Of a DNA stretch of 44,253 nt, positions 23,898 through 31,172 are shown piece by piece (within the stretch, counting starts at the first letter, position 1; each line of letters starts with the position of its first letter). The notes below the pieces were generated by a model. The model made no database searches and was not told where the DNA came from. It worked only from the letters and a program-made list of their open reading frames with translations. Source of the stretch: CAYMYN01 sp964394665 (lineage in GTDB: Bacteria; Planctomycetota; UBA1135; GCA-002686595); contig CAYMYN010000035.1 in assembly GCA_964394665.1 (NCBI GenBank), forward strand, positions 1 to 44,253. The letters are read 5' to 3'. Made by a program: the position numbers and the translations under genes.

Positions 23898-24593
23898 CTA
23901 GCGTTTGCGTCCGCGCGCGAGGTCCCACCAAGGCAGGTCGGGGGGCTCGGCCTCGAAGGCGAGCAGCGTGCGCAGGGTGGGGTGCTCGAGCTCGAGCCGT
24001 TGGGCGTGCAGCGCGATGCTGCGGTCGGGGAGCGCGGCGCGGGCGCCGTACTTGAGGTCGCCGAGCAGCGGGCAGCCCAGGGACGAGACGGCGACGCGCA
24101 GTTGGTGCGAGCGGCCCGTCGAGGGCTCGAGGGCGAGCAGGGTGCGGCCGCCGCGGCCGGTGAGCACGCGCCAACGGGTGAGGGCCTCGCGCGCGTCCGA
24201 GCGCGACTCGGGTACCACCTGCACGACGTTGCGGCGCTCGTCCTTGACCAGCCACTGGCGCAGCTCGCCCGTGGTGTCGCGCGGCTCGCCCTCGACGACC
24301 CCGAGGTAACGCTTGCTGATGGCGCGCGCGCGCATCTGCGCGGCGAGGCGTTCGGCGGACTTGCTGGTGCGCGCGAACACGACCACGCCGGACACCGGCC
24401 GGTCGAGGCGGTGGACGACGCCCAGGAACACGGCGCCCGGCTTGTCGGCGACCCGGCGGATCCAGTCCTTGGCGAGGTCGAGCAGGCTCGGGTCGCCGCT
24501 CTCGTCGGGCACCGTCGGGATTCCGGCGGGTTTGTTCACCACCAGCAGGTGGTTGTCGGCGTGGAGCACGACGAGCTCGGGGCCCAGGCTCAC
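23898..24593 (-). CDS. RluA-family pseudouridine synthase
   Basis: A 231-residue RluA-type enzyme. It shows LLVVNKPAGIPTVP, the catalytic motif GVVHRLDRPVSGVVVFART (Asp of HRLD), AISKRYLGVVEGEP, PSTGRSHQLRVAVSSLGCPLLGDLKYG and a final LAFEAEPPDLPWW. There is no N-terminal S4 domain, so it is like the short RluA/RluC-core forms that modify rRNA or tRNA. GTG at 24593 overlaps the stop of the upstream methyltransferase (GTGA), which also fixes the start just before the conserved domain. The two genes look like an RNA-modification operon. The 205-nt gap between its stop and the M64 gene shows nothing I can name. Confidence 0.88.
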   Translation of the reverse strand: MSLGPELVVLHADNHLLVVNKPAGIPTVPDESGDPSLLDLAKDWIRRVADKPGAVFLGVVHRLDRPVSGVVVFARTSKSAERLAAQMRARAISKRYLGVVEGEPRDTTGELRQWLVKDERRNVVQVVPESRSDAREALTRWRVLTGRGGRTLLALEPSTGRSHQLRVAVSSLGCPLLGDLKYGARAALPDRSIALHAQRLELEHPTLRTLLAFEAEPPDLPWWDLARGRKR

Positions 24594-25528
24594 GCCGGCT
24601 CCGTGAGGGCCGAGGTCGCCGGCCCGAGGTCGAGGCCGCGGCTCCAGCGCGCGCAGAAGCCGGCCGGCAACCAACGCGGGGCGCCCGTGGAACGGGCGCT
24701 TTCTGGCAGCGCCAACTCACCCGCGTCGATGCGACCCGCGGGCAAGTCGGCGAGCAGGTTCGCCAGGGACAGCGGCGAGTGGCCCACCGCGTAGGTCGAG
24801 AGCACGAGCAGAGCGCGCTCGGCGACGAGCTCCGCCAGGGCCTCGACCAGCGGCGCCAGGCCCGTGTCGAGCTCCCACTTCTCGCCCTTGGGCCCGCGGC
24901 CGTAGCGCGGGGGGTCGACGAGCAGCACCTCGTAGCGCGAGCCGCGCCGGGCCTCGCGCCGCGCGAAGACCAGGGCGTCCTCGAGCAGGATCCGCAGCGC
25001 CCGTTCGGGTAGACCCGACCGGGCCGCGTTCTCCCCCAACCAGGCGAGGGATTGGCGCGAGGCGTCGACGTGGGTCACCGCGAAGCCCGCCTGCGCGGCG
25101 ATCACGCTCGCGGCGCCGGTGTAGCCGAACAGGTTGAGCAGGCGCGGGCCCGGGCCGAAGCCGGGGCGCAGGTCCGCGAGCAGGCGCCAGGTCGCGGCCT
25201 GCTCGGGGAAGAGTCCGACGTGCTTGAAGGGCGTGGGGCGCAAGAGGAACCGCGCCTCGCCGAAGGCCACCTCCCACTCGGGCTCGGCAACGCGCGCCGC
25301 GGGATGGGCGCCGGGCCGCGCCCGCCAGCGCCCGCCGCGATCGGACTCGCGCTCGAAGGTGAGGTCGGCGGCGGCCCAGGCCTCCGGGCCCAGGCGTGGT
25401 CGCCACAGGGCCTGGGGATCGGGACGGCGCAGCACGAGCGCCCCGAAGCGCTCGAGTTTCTCCCCGCCCCCCGAGTCGAGGAGCTCGTGGTCGGGGAAGG
25501 CCGGTTGCCGGTACACGCCGGGTATCAC
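24590..25528 (-). CDS. Class I SAM-dependent RNA methyltransferase-like protein (RlmI/RlmK type)
   Basis: A 312-residue protein. The cofactor-binding region is LLNLFGYTGAASVIAAQAGFAVTHVDASRQSLAWLGENA, and motif IV is LLVDPPRYGRGPKGEKW; this pairing (NLFGYTG plus DPPxxxRG) is typical of 23S rRNA cytosine-5 methyltransferases of the RlmI/RlmK group. FRLLPTPFKHVGLFPEQ-type wording (LRPTPFKHVGLFPEQ) precedes it. The N-terminal PUA domain seen in RlmI is absent. Start GTG 25528 lies 6 nt from TAGGAT, so it is probably leaderless. It is coupled to the downstream pseudouridine synthase gene. Confidence 0.85.
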   Translation of the reverse strand: MIPGVYRQPAFPDHELLDSGGGEKLERFGALVLRRPDPQALWRPRLGPEAWAAADLTFERESDRGGRWRARPGAHPAARVAEPEWEVAFGEARFLLRPTPFKHVGLFPEQAATWRLLADLRPGFGPGPRLLNLFGYTGAASVIAAQAGFAVTHVDASRQSLAWLGENAARSGLPERALRILLEDALVFARREARRGSRYEVLLVDPPRYGRGPKGEKWELDTGLAPLVEALAELVAERALLVLSTYAVGHSPLSLANLLADLPAGRIDAGELALPESARSTGAPRWLPAGFCARWSRGLDLGPATSALTEPA

Positions 25529-25534
25529 GGACGA

Positions 25535-25540
25535 ATCCTA
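25535..25540 (-). promoter_or_regulatory. Putative -10 element TAGGAT
   Basis: TAGGAT on the minus strand, 6 nt before GTG 25528; a leaderless transcript with a GTG start is predicted. Confidence 0.5.
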
Positions 25541-25600
25541 TCCGGCGCCTGCCCTGGCCCGCGCTGCCCGGGGGAGCTTCCCGCTCCCCGCCGCGCGCCG

Positions 25601-25606
25601 TACGCT
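25601..25606 (+). promoter_or_regulatory. Putative -10 element TACGCT
   Basis: TACGCT 25 nt before the ATG at 25632, at the head of the three-lipoprotein cluster. Confidence 0.35.
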
Positions 25607-25631
25607 CCCCGGGCCCCAGCCCCGCCGACCG

Positions 25632-27020
25632 ATGTTCGCCGCCCGCGCCGCCCTCGCCCTGCTGCTCGTGTGGCTCCCGCTGCTCGGGGGCTGCTCGGGG
25701 GCGGCGCGCCTGGATCCGATCCTGGCCGACTACGCGGCGGGCCGCATCGGCGCCGCGGCCGACGCGGTCAGCTCGCCGCGCCTCGACGGCGCCCGCGAGG
25801 GTCGGCGCGACGGCATCCTGTACCTGCTCGAGCAGGGCAAGATCCTGCAGGACGCGGGGCGCTTCGAGGAGAGCGATCGGGCCCTCGAGCAGGCCACGGC
25901 GCGCATGCAGGCCTTCGCCGACTCGCCCGACGTCAGCCTGACCGGCGAGCTCGGCCAACTGCTCACCACGCCCGCCGCGCGCGCCTACCGCGGAGCGAGC
26001 TGGGAGCGCATCCTGGCCGAGACCTATCGGGCCCTGAACCAGCTCGCCCTCGGGGACCTCTCCGAGGCGCTCGTCCACTGCCGGCGGGCCTACGTGCAGC
26101 AGGTCGACGCCCTGACGCGCCACGAGCGCGAGCTCGAGTCCGCCCGCGATGCGGGCCGGGGCAAGGGCGTGGACGTCGACGGCGTGCTCGCCTCGCCCGA
26201 GATGCAGCGCGAGTACGAACGGGTCGCGACGCGCGTCACGCCGGCCTATGCCGACTGGGCCAACCCCTTCGCCACCTGGCTGACGGGCCTGTTGCTGTGG
26301 ATCGACGGCGACCGCACCAACGCGGCGGTCGACCTGCGCAAGGCCGCGGCCATGTCCCCGCGCAACGCCGCCGTGGAGGGCATGTTGGCCGCGCTCGAGC
26401 GCGGCGAGGGGCCCGGCTCGGGCGCCGGGCGCGTGTACGTGATCTTCGAGGGGGGACTCGCCCCGGTGCGCGAGCAGGTGGGCATCGCCGTGTTCACGCC
26501 CGCCGCCGGCATCAGCACGCTGACCCTGCCGACCCTGCGCTACGTGCCCCAGGGCGTGGCGGGCCTGGCGCTCCTGGGATCGGGCGGCGAGACGCTGGCC
26601 ACGACCCAGGAGTTGGCCGACGTCGAGTCGATCGTCTCGGCCGACTTCCAGAGTCGCCTGGCGGGCATCGTGACCCGCGAGCTGCTCTCGATCGTCGCCA
26701 AGGAGGTCGGCACCGCGCAGCTCAAGAACCAGACCGGCGACCTGGGGCTGGTGCTCGGCAGCCTGTGGAAGCTCGGCACCGCCCAGGCCGACACCCGCAC
26801 CTGGCGCTCGGCGCCGGCCACGGTCGCGATCGCGGCCTTCGAGCGCCCCGCGGATGGCCGCCTGCGCCTCCTGACCCTCGACCCCGGCGGCGGCCGCCAC
26901 CTCGCCACGGACGTCGAGATCCCGGGCGCCCCGATCACGATCGTGCTGGCCCGCGCCCCCAGCCTGCGCGGGCTGGCGGCCCACGTCATCGCCCTCGAGC
27001 CCCGCGGCCCCCTGCCGTGA
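25632..27020 (+). CDS. COG3014-like lipoprotein
   Basis: A 462-residue lipoprotein: signal peptide MFAARAALALLLVWLPLLGGC with lipobox LGGC and Cys21. Residues about 25-260 are helical repeats (GRRDGILYLLEQGKILQDAGRFEESDRALEQA, TGLLLWIDGDRTNAAVDLRKAAAMSPRNAAV), followed by a beta-rich segment GRVYVIFEGGLAPVREQ and ALLGSGGE. The order of features and its place directly before YcfL- and LpoB-like genes match the COG3014 family, known to precede those genes in many proteobacteria. It probably sits in the outer membrane or periplasm and works with the next two proteins. The upstream in-frame extension over the methyltransferase gene is non-coding. Confidence 0.8.
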   Translation: MFAARAALALLLVWLPLLGGCSGAARLDPILADYAAGRIGAAADAVSSPRLDGAREGRRDGILYLLEQGKILQDAGRFEESDRALEQATARMQAFADSPDVSLTGELGQLLTTPAARAYRGASWERILAETYRALNQLALGDLSEALVHCRRAYVQQVDALTRHERELESARDAGRGKGVDVDGVLASPEMQREYERVATRVTPAYADWANPFATWLTGLLLWIDGDRTNAAVDLRKAAAMSPRNAAVEGMLAALERGEGPGSGAGRVYVIFEGGLAPVREQVGIAVFTPAAGISTLTLPTLRYVPQGVAGLALLGSGGETLATTQELADVESIVSADFQSRLAGIVTRELLSIVAKEVGTAQLKNQTGDLGLVLGSLWKLGTAQADTRTWRSAPATVAIAAFERPADGRLRLLTLDPGGGRHLATDVEIPGAPITIVLARAPSLRGLAAHVIALEPRGPLP

Positions 27021-27120
27021 GCGCGGCTCGCCCCTACCGAACCCCATCCGAAGCCGTACCCCTTCGAACCGACCCACCGGGCCCTCCCTCTCCGGGCCCC
27101 TTGCCGCAAGGAAACTCGCC

Positions 27121-27510
27121 ATGCGCACCCTGTTCCTCGCCCTCCTCGCCTTCGCCCTCGCGGCCTGCACGACGACGCAGCGCGGGGACGACACCCGCCC
27201 CACGCACTGGTTGGACAAGATCACCATCCCGAGCCAGGTGCGCGGGGCGCTCGACTTCGAGAGCGCGGTGGTCGACCGCCGCGACGGTCTCCTGACCATT
27301 CAAGTGGTCGTGCTCAACCGCACCGCGTCGACCAAGACCTATCGCATGCGCTACGAGTGGCTGGACGAGGATGGCCGTAAGATCGAGACGGCCACCGACA
27401 CCTGGCAGCGCATCTCGCACCCCGCAACCACCCGTCAATACGTCCTGGGCACCGCGCCCAGCCCCCTGGCGACCGACTGGCGACTGTCCGTCCTCGACTG
27501 GAAGAACTGA
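27121..27510 (+). CDS. YcfL-like lipoprotein (DUF1425)
   Basis: A 129-residue lipoprotein with signal peptide MRTLFLALLAFALAAC (Cys16). The mature part forms a small beta domain: LLTIQVVVLNRTASTKTYRMRYEWLDEDGRKIETATDTWQRI, matching the DUF1425/YcfL pattern of a strand, the YRxxWLDxxG motif and a following strand. In Escherichia coli ycfL lies next to lpoB, as here. AAGGAA 7-12 nt before the ATG is a modest ribosome site. Its exact function is not known. Confidence 0.85.
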   Translation: MRTLFLALLAFALAACTTTQRGDDTRPTHWLDKITIPSQVRGALDFESAVVDRRDGLLTIQVVVLNRTASTKTYRMRYEWLDEDGRKIETATDTWQRISHPATTRQYVLGTAPSPLATDWRLSVLDWKN

Positions 27511-27520
27511 GGCCCGACCC

Positions 27521-28126
27521 ATGAAGCGTATCCTCCCGCTGCTGATCCCCCTGTTCCTCGTCGCGGGCTGCAAGAGCGGCCCCAAGCGCATCGACCCGCA
27601 GTCCGACGAGGCCCTGACCACGATGGGCGTCGACTTCGCCGAGATCGAGGAGTGGAGCGAGACCCTGACCCGCCGCATGCTGGACTCGGGTTTCCTCGAC
27701 CGCGGCAACTACGGCCTGCCGGTGACGATGGTCGTGAGCGACATCGAGAACCGCACCGACCTCTCGCAGTTCCCGCGCGAGAGCATGCTCGGCCGCATCC
27801 GCGCGACGCTTCAGCAATCTGGCAAGGTGAACTTCGTATCGACCTACGGTCAGGACGGCATCGACACCATGACCCGCGATACCCAGGGCTTGGCCAACGA
27901 CCCGCTGTTCGACCCCAGGCAAGTGCCTGCCCCGGGCCAGGCGAGCGTGGCACGACTCTCCCTGCGCACCCAGATCCTCTGGCACCACGCGGCCGCCGGT
28001 CGCGCGCGCCAGAACACCTACGAAGTGCGCATGTTCATCAGCGACGTGGTCAATGGTCTGGTGGTCTGGGAGGGTTTCTCCGACCCCATCGCCAAGGCCA
28101 AGTCGCGCGGAGGCATCGGCTTCTGA
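27521..28126 (+). CDS. LpoB-like penicillin-binding-protein activator lipoprotein
   Basis: A 201-residue lipoprotein; signal peptide MKRILPLLIPLFLVAGC with Cys17. The mature part shows the LpoB pattern DDFAEIEEWSETLTRRML-like helix, VTMVVSDIENRTDLSQFPRESMLGRIRATLQQSGKVNFV, and a C-terminal TYEVRMFISDVVNGLVVWEGFSDPIAK. In enterobacteria LpoB reaches from the outer membrane through peptidoglycan to activate PBP1b. The match rests on the NRT/ENRT motif, the helix after it and the neighbouring ycfL-like gene. Whether the host has a PBP1b partner cannot be seen here. It is followed by a 34-nt perfect palindrome. Confidence 0.85.
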   Translation: MKRILPLLIPLFLVAGCKSGPKRIDPQSDEALTTMGVDFAEIEEWSETLTRRMLDSGFLDRGNYGLPVTMVVSDIENRTDLSQFPRESMLGRIRATLQQSGKVNFVSTYGQDGIDTMTRDTQGLANDPLFDPRQVPAPGQASVARLSLRTQILWHHAAAGRARQNTYEVRMFISDVVNGLVVWEGFSDPIAKAKSRGGIGF

Positions 28127-28136
28127 ACGGCCGAGA

Positions 28137-28170
28137 GCGCGGGGAGCGGAGCGCGCTCCGCTCCCCGCGC
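28137..28170. terminator. 34-nt perfect palindrome after the lipoprotein cluster
   Basis: Positions 28137-28153 are the exact reverse complement of 28154-28170, with no mismatch and no spacer. As RNA it would form a 15-bp stem with a 4-nt loop. It starts 10 nt after the lpoB-like stop and ends 9 nt before the mqnA ATG, so it may end the lipoprotein transcript or control entry into mqnA. Confidence 0.6.
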
Positions 28171-28179
28171 AGCGTTCCC

Positions 28180-28995
28180 ATGCAGATCCTGCGCGTCGGC
28201 TCCGTGCCCTATCTCGTCGCCCGGCCCCTCGATTCGGGGCTGGGCGAGGAGCCTGGCATCGAACTCACCCACGACGTCCCCGCGCGCCTGGTCGAGCGCC
28301 TGCGGGCCGGCGAGATCGACGTGGCCCTCGTGAGCTCGATCGAGCTCTTCCGCCGCCCCGGGTACGGCTACCTCGCGGGCCCCGCGGTGGCCGGCCGGGG
28401 CTTCGTCGCCAGCGTGCAGCTCTTCCTGCGCCGTCCCCTGGCCGAGGTGCGCACGGTGGCCCTCGACCCCGCCAGCCGCACGGCGGCGACCCTGGCCCGC
28501 GTGCTGCTCGCCGATCGGCCCGCGGGCCTCCCGGAGTTCCGCGAGCTCGCCGCGGGCGAGGACCCGCGCGCGGCGGGCACGGACGCCTGGCTGCGCATCG
28601 GCGACGCGGCGCTGCGCGAGCACCTCGCGCCGGGCGCCCCACCGGCTCTGAACCTCTCCCAGGCCTGGACCGCGCGCACCGGCCTGCCCTTCGTGTTCGC
28701 GGCCTGGATCGTGCGCCCGGGCCTCGACCTGGGCGCCCGCGCCCAGGCCTTCGCCCGTTCCCGTGCGCGCGGCGCGCAGCGCGTCGAGGCGCTCGCGCGC
28801 CAGGCCGCGCTCGAGTGGGGCTTGCCCCCCGAGCCCTGCCTGCGGTACCTGCGCGAGGAGTGCCTGTACGAGCTCGAGCCCGCGCTGGCGCACCGCGCCC
28901 TGCTCGCCTTCCGCGACGCGGCCGCGCCCCTGGGCCTGTGCGCGGCCGACCTCGAACCCCTTCCCCAGGACGCACCCCTCAGCCATGTCCCCTAG
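28180..28995 (+). CDS. mqnA: Chorismate dehydratase (menaquinone biosynthesis, futalosine route)
   Basis: A 271-residue protein beginning MQILRVGSVPYLVARPLDSGL, the MqnA hallmark (RVGxVPYLNARPL, here with Val for Asn). It continues with ARLVERLRAGEIDVALVSSIELFR, TVALDPASRTAATLARVLLA, AWLRIGDAAL, and LNLSQAWTARTGLPFVFAAWIVR, which is typical of the family. It has a periplasmic-binding-protein-like fold but no signal peptide, as expected for a cytosolic enzyme. MqnA removes water from chorismate to make 3-[(1-carboxyvinyl)oxy]benzoate, the substrate of MqnE. It lies 9 kb from mqnC-mqnE. Its last 11 nt overlap the next small gene. Confidence 0.92.
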   Translation: MQILRVGSVPYLVARPLDSGLGEEPGIELTHDVPARLVERLRAGEIDVALVSSIELFRRPGYGYLAGPAVAGRGFVASVQLFLRRPLAEVRTVALDPASRTAATLARVLLADRPAGLPEFRELAAGEDPRAAGTDAWLRIGDAALREHLAPGAPPALNLSQAWTARTGLPFVFAAWIVRPGLDLGARAQAFARSRARGAQRVEALARQAALEWGLPPEPCLRYLREECLYELEPALAHRALLAFRDAAAPLGLCAADLEPLPQDAPLSHVP

Positions 28996-29254
28996 GGTCC
29001 TCGACGTCCCCAACTGCCCGCACTGCGGCGCCGCGCTCCCCGCTCCGCCGCCGCGCATCTGCCCCGAGTGCGCCGGCTCGCTGCAGAAGCGCCATCTGGC
29101 GGCCGGCTGCCTCACGAGCAAGCCCACGCTGCTGCTGCTCGCGCTGGGCGCCGCCCTGCTCGCGGCCCGCGCGGGGCTCGCGCCGCGCACGGCGTCCGCC
29201 GAGGCCGCGCACGTCGTCGGCGAAGCGCTCGAGACGTCCATCGACGGGCGCTGA
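28985..29254 (+). CDS. Small zinc-ribbon membrane protein
   Basis: An 89-residue protein. A zinc-ribbon pair CPHC (about 11-14) and CPEC (about 26-29) lies at the N-terminus, followed by one transmembrane segment (about 46-62, LLLLALGAALLAARAGL) and a short polar tail. It overlaps mqnA by 11 nt, so it is translated with it. I know no function for it; it resembles small zinc-ribbon anchors. The frame is supported by the two Cys pairs and the single helix. Confidence 0.65.
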   Translation: MSPRVLDVPNCPHCGAALPAPPPRICPECAGSLQKRHLAAGCLTSKPTLLLLALGAALLAARAGLAPRTASAEAAHVVGEALETSIDGR

Positions 29255-29330
29255 GGCTGCTCGCGAGCGTTGCATCCCCTGCTGGGGGTCCCTACATAGG
29301 GGCGCCGACGCACCCCCGAGGCCAGCCCCC

Positions 29331-31154
29331 GTGATCGACGACACCGCGACGCCCTCGCTGTTCCAGGACGCCCCCCAAGACGTGGCCCGAGCCAGCAAGA
29401 AGACCCCGGCGCGCAAGGGCGCGCGAGCCACGCCGGCGGAACCGGAACCCGCGCCGCCGCCCAAGGCCCGGCGCGCCAAGGCCGCCCCGCCCGAGGAGGA
29501 TGCGCCCGCGGCGGTGCCCGAGGGTCGGCGCGCGACGGCCGAGACGATGGCCAGCCGCCAGCGCGAGATCTCGGTCTCGGAGTTCTTCACCAAGAACCGC
29601 CACCTCCTGGGCTTCGATTCGCCGCTGAAGGCGCTGCTGACGGCCATCAAGGAGGCCGTCGACAACTCGCTCGACGCCTGCGAGGAGGCCGGCATCCTGC
29701 CCGAGATCCTGGTCGAGATCAGCCCCACCGGCGAATCGACCTTCCGCATCGCGGTCGAGGACAACGGCCCGGGCATCGTGCGCGACCAGGTCGGCAAGAT
29801 CTTCGGCAAGCTGCTCTACGGCTCGAAGTTCCACAAGCTCTCCCAGAGCCGCGGCCAGCAGGGCATCGGCATCGCGGCGGCGGGCATGTACGGCCAGCTC
29901 ACGACCGGCAAGTCGGTGCTGATCCGCTCGCGCACCGGCAAACGCGCCAAGGCGCACGAGTTCCTGCTCTCGATCGACACCGCGCGCAACAAGCCCGACA
30001 TCCACAAGGACGAGGAGATCGAGTGGGAGAAGGCCCACGGGACGCGGGTCGAGATCGAGCTCGAAGGCCGCTACCAGAAGGGCCTGCGCTCGGTCGACAT
30101 GTACCTCAAGCAGACCGCGATCGCGAACCCGCACCTGACGTTGCACTACGTCGATCCGGGCGGCGAGCGCGTGAGCTACGAGCGCGGCACCAAGCAGCTC
30201 CCCCCGGCCACCGAGGAGATCAAGCCGCACCCCCACGGGGTCGAGCTCGGGCGCTTGATCGCCATGCTCAAGGAGACCACGCAGCACTCGCTGCAAGGCT
30301 TTCTGCAGGAGGAGTTCTGCCGTGTCGGACCAAAGGTCGCGCGCGAGATCATCGGGCACACCAAGCTGACCGAGAAGAGCTACCCCACGCGCATCGCCCG
30401 CGAGGAAGCGGCCTCCCTGCACAAGGCCATCCAGGAGACGCGCATCGGCTCGCCCCCCACGACCTGCATCGCGCCCATCGGCGAGGAGCTCGTGCTGGCC
30501 GGCCTGCAGAAGGAGATCGAGGCCGACTTCTATCACGCCATCACGCGCCCGCCGGCCGTCTACCGCGGCAACCCCTTCCAGATCGAGGTCGGCATCGCCT
30601 ACGGAAAACCCGGCGGCGTGGGCCTCGAGCTGACCGAGGAGGGCCGCATCCAGAAACGCTCCAAGGTCGAGGCCACCGAGGACCTGGTCGGCGCCGCCGA
30701 CGAGCCGATCCGCGTGCTGCGCTTCGCCAACCGCGTACCGCTGCTCTACCAACAGTCGGCCTGCGCCATCACCAAGGCCGTGATCCAGACCAACTGGCGC
30801 TCGTACGGCATGCAGCAACCGCGCGGCGGCCTGCCGATCGGCCCGATGGCCGTGCTCGTGCACATCGCCAGCGTGTGGGTGCCCTTCACCTCCGAGTCCA
30901 AGGAGGCCATCGCCTCCTACGAGGAGATCCTCAAGGAGGTCCGCCTGGGCCTGCAGGAGTGCGGCCGGCGCCTGGGCACCTACATCCGCAAGGGCAAGCG
31001 CCTCAAGCGCGAGTACGAGAAGCGCAGCTACATCGAGAAGTACATCCCGCACATCGGCATCGCGCTGCAGGAGATCCTGGACCTCTCGGACAGTCAGCGC
31101 GACGGCACGCTCGAGACCCTGGAAGACGTCCTGCACAAGAGCCGCAAGTTCTGA
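29331..31154 (+). CDS. top6B: DNA topoisomerase VI subunit B
   Basis: A 607-residue GHKL ATPase subunit of type IIB topoisomerase. The first 75 residues are Lys/Ala/Pro-rich and look disordered. The conserved part begins SRQREISVSEFFTKNRHLLGFDSP. ATP-site motifs are KEAVDNSLDACEEAG (Asn112), EDNGPGI (Asp144) and SRGQQGIGIAAAGMYG. A helix-two-turn-helix-like and transducer region follows (EEFCRVGPKVAREIIGHTKLTEKSYPTRI; GLPIGPMAVLVHIASVWVPFTSESKEAIASYEEI). It forms a heterotetramer with Top6A and couples ATP hydrolysis to strand passage. GTG 29331 is chosen; ATG 29547 is an in-frame alternative at the conserved boundary. top6A follows after 18 nt. The family is characteristic of archaea and plants and is sporadic in bacteria. 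Confidence 0.95.
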   Translation: MIDDTATPSLFQDAPQDVARASKKTPARKGARATPAEPEPAPPPKARRAKAAPPEEDAPAAVPEGRRATAETMASRQREISVSEFFTKNRHLLGFDSPLKALLTAIKEAVDNSLDACEEAGILPEILVEISPTGESTFRIAVEDNGPGIVRDQVGKIFGKLLYGSKFHKLSQSRGQQGIGIAAAGMYGQLTTGKSVLIRSRTGKRAKAHEFLLSIDTARNKPDIHKDEEIEWEKAHGTRVEIELEGRYQKGLRSVDMYLKQTAIANPHLTLHYVDPGGERVSYERGTKQLPPATEEIKPHPHGVELGRLIAMLKETTQHSLQGFLQEEFCRVGPKVAREIIGHTKLTEKSYPTRIAREEAASLHKAIQETRIGSPPTTCIAPIGEELVLAGLQKEIEADFYHAITRPPAVYRGNPFQIEVGIAYGKPGGVGLELTEEGRIQKRSKVEATEDLVGAADEPIRVLRFANRVPLLYQQSACAITKAVIQTNWRSYGMQQPRGGLPIGPMAVLVHIASVWVPFTSESKEAIASYEEILKEVRLGLQECGRRLGTYIRKGKRLKREYEKRSYIEKYIPHIGIALQEILDLSDSQRDGTLETLEDVLHKSRKF

Positions 31155-31172
31155 GCACGCCGCGCGAGCCCC

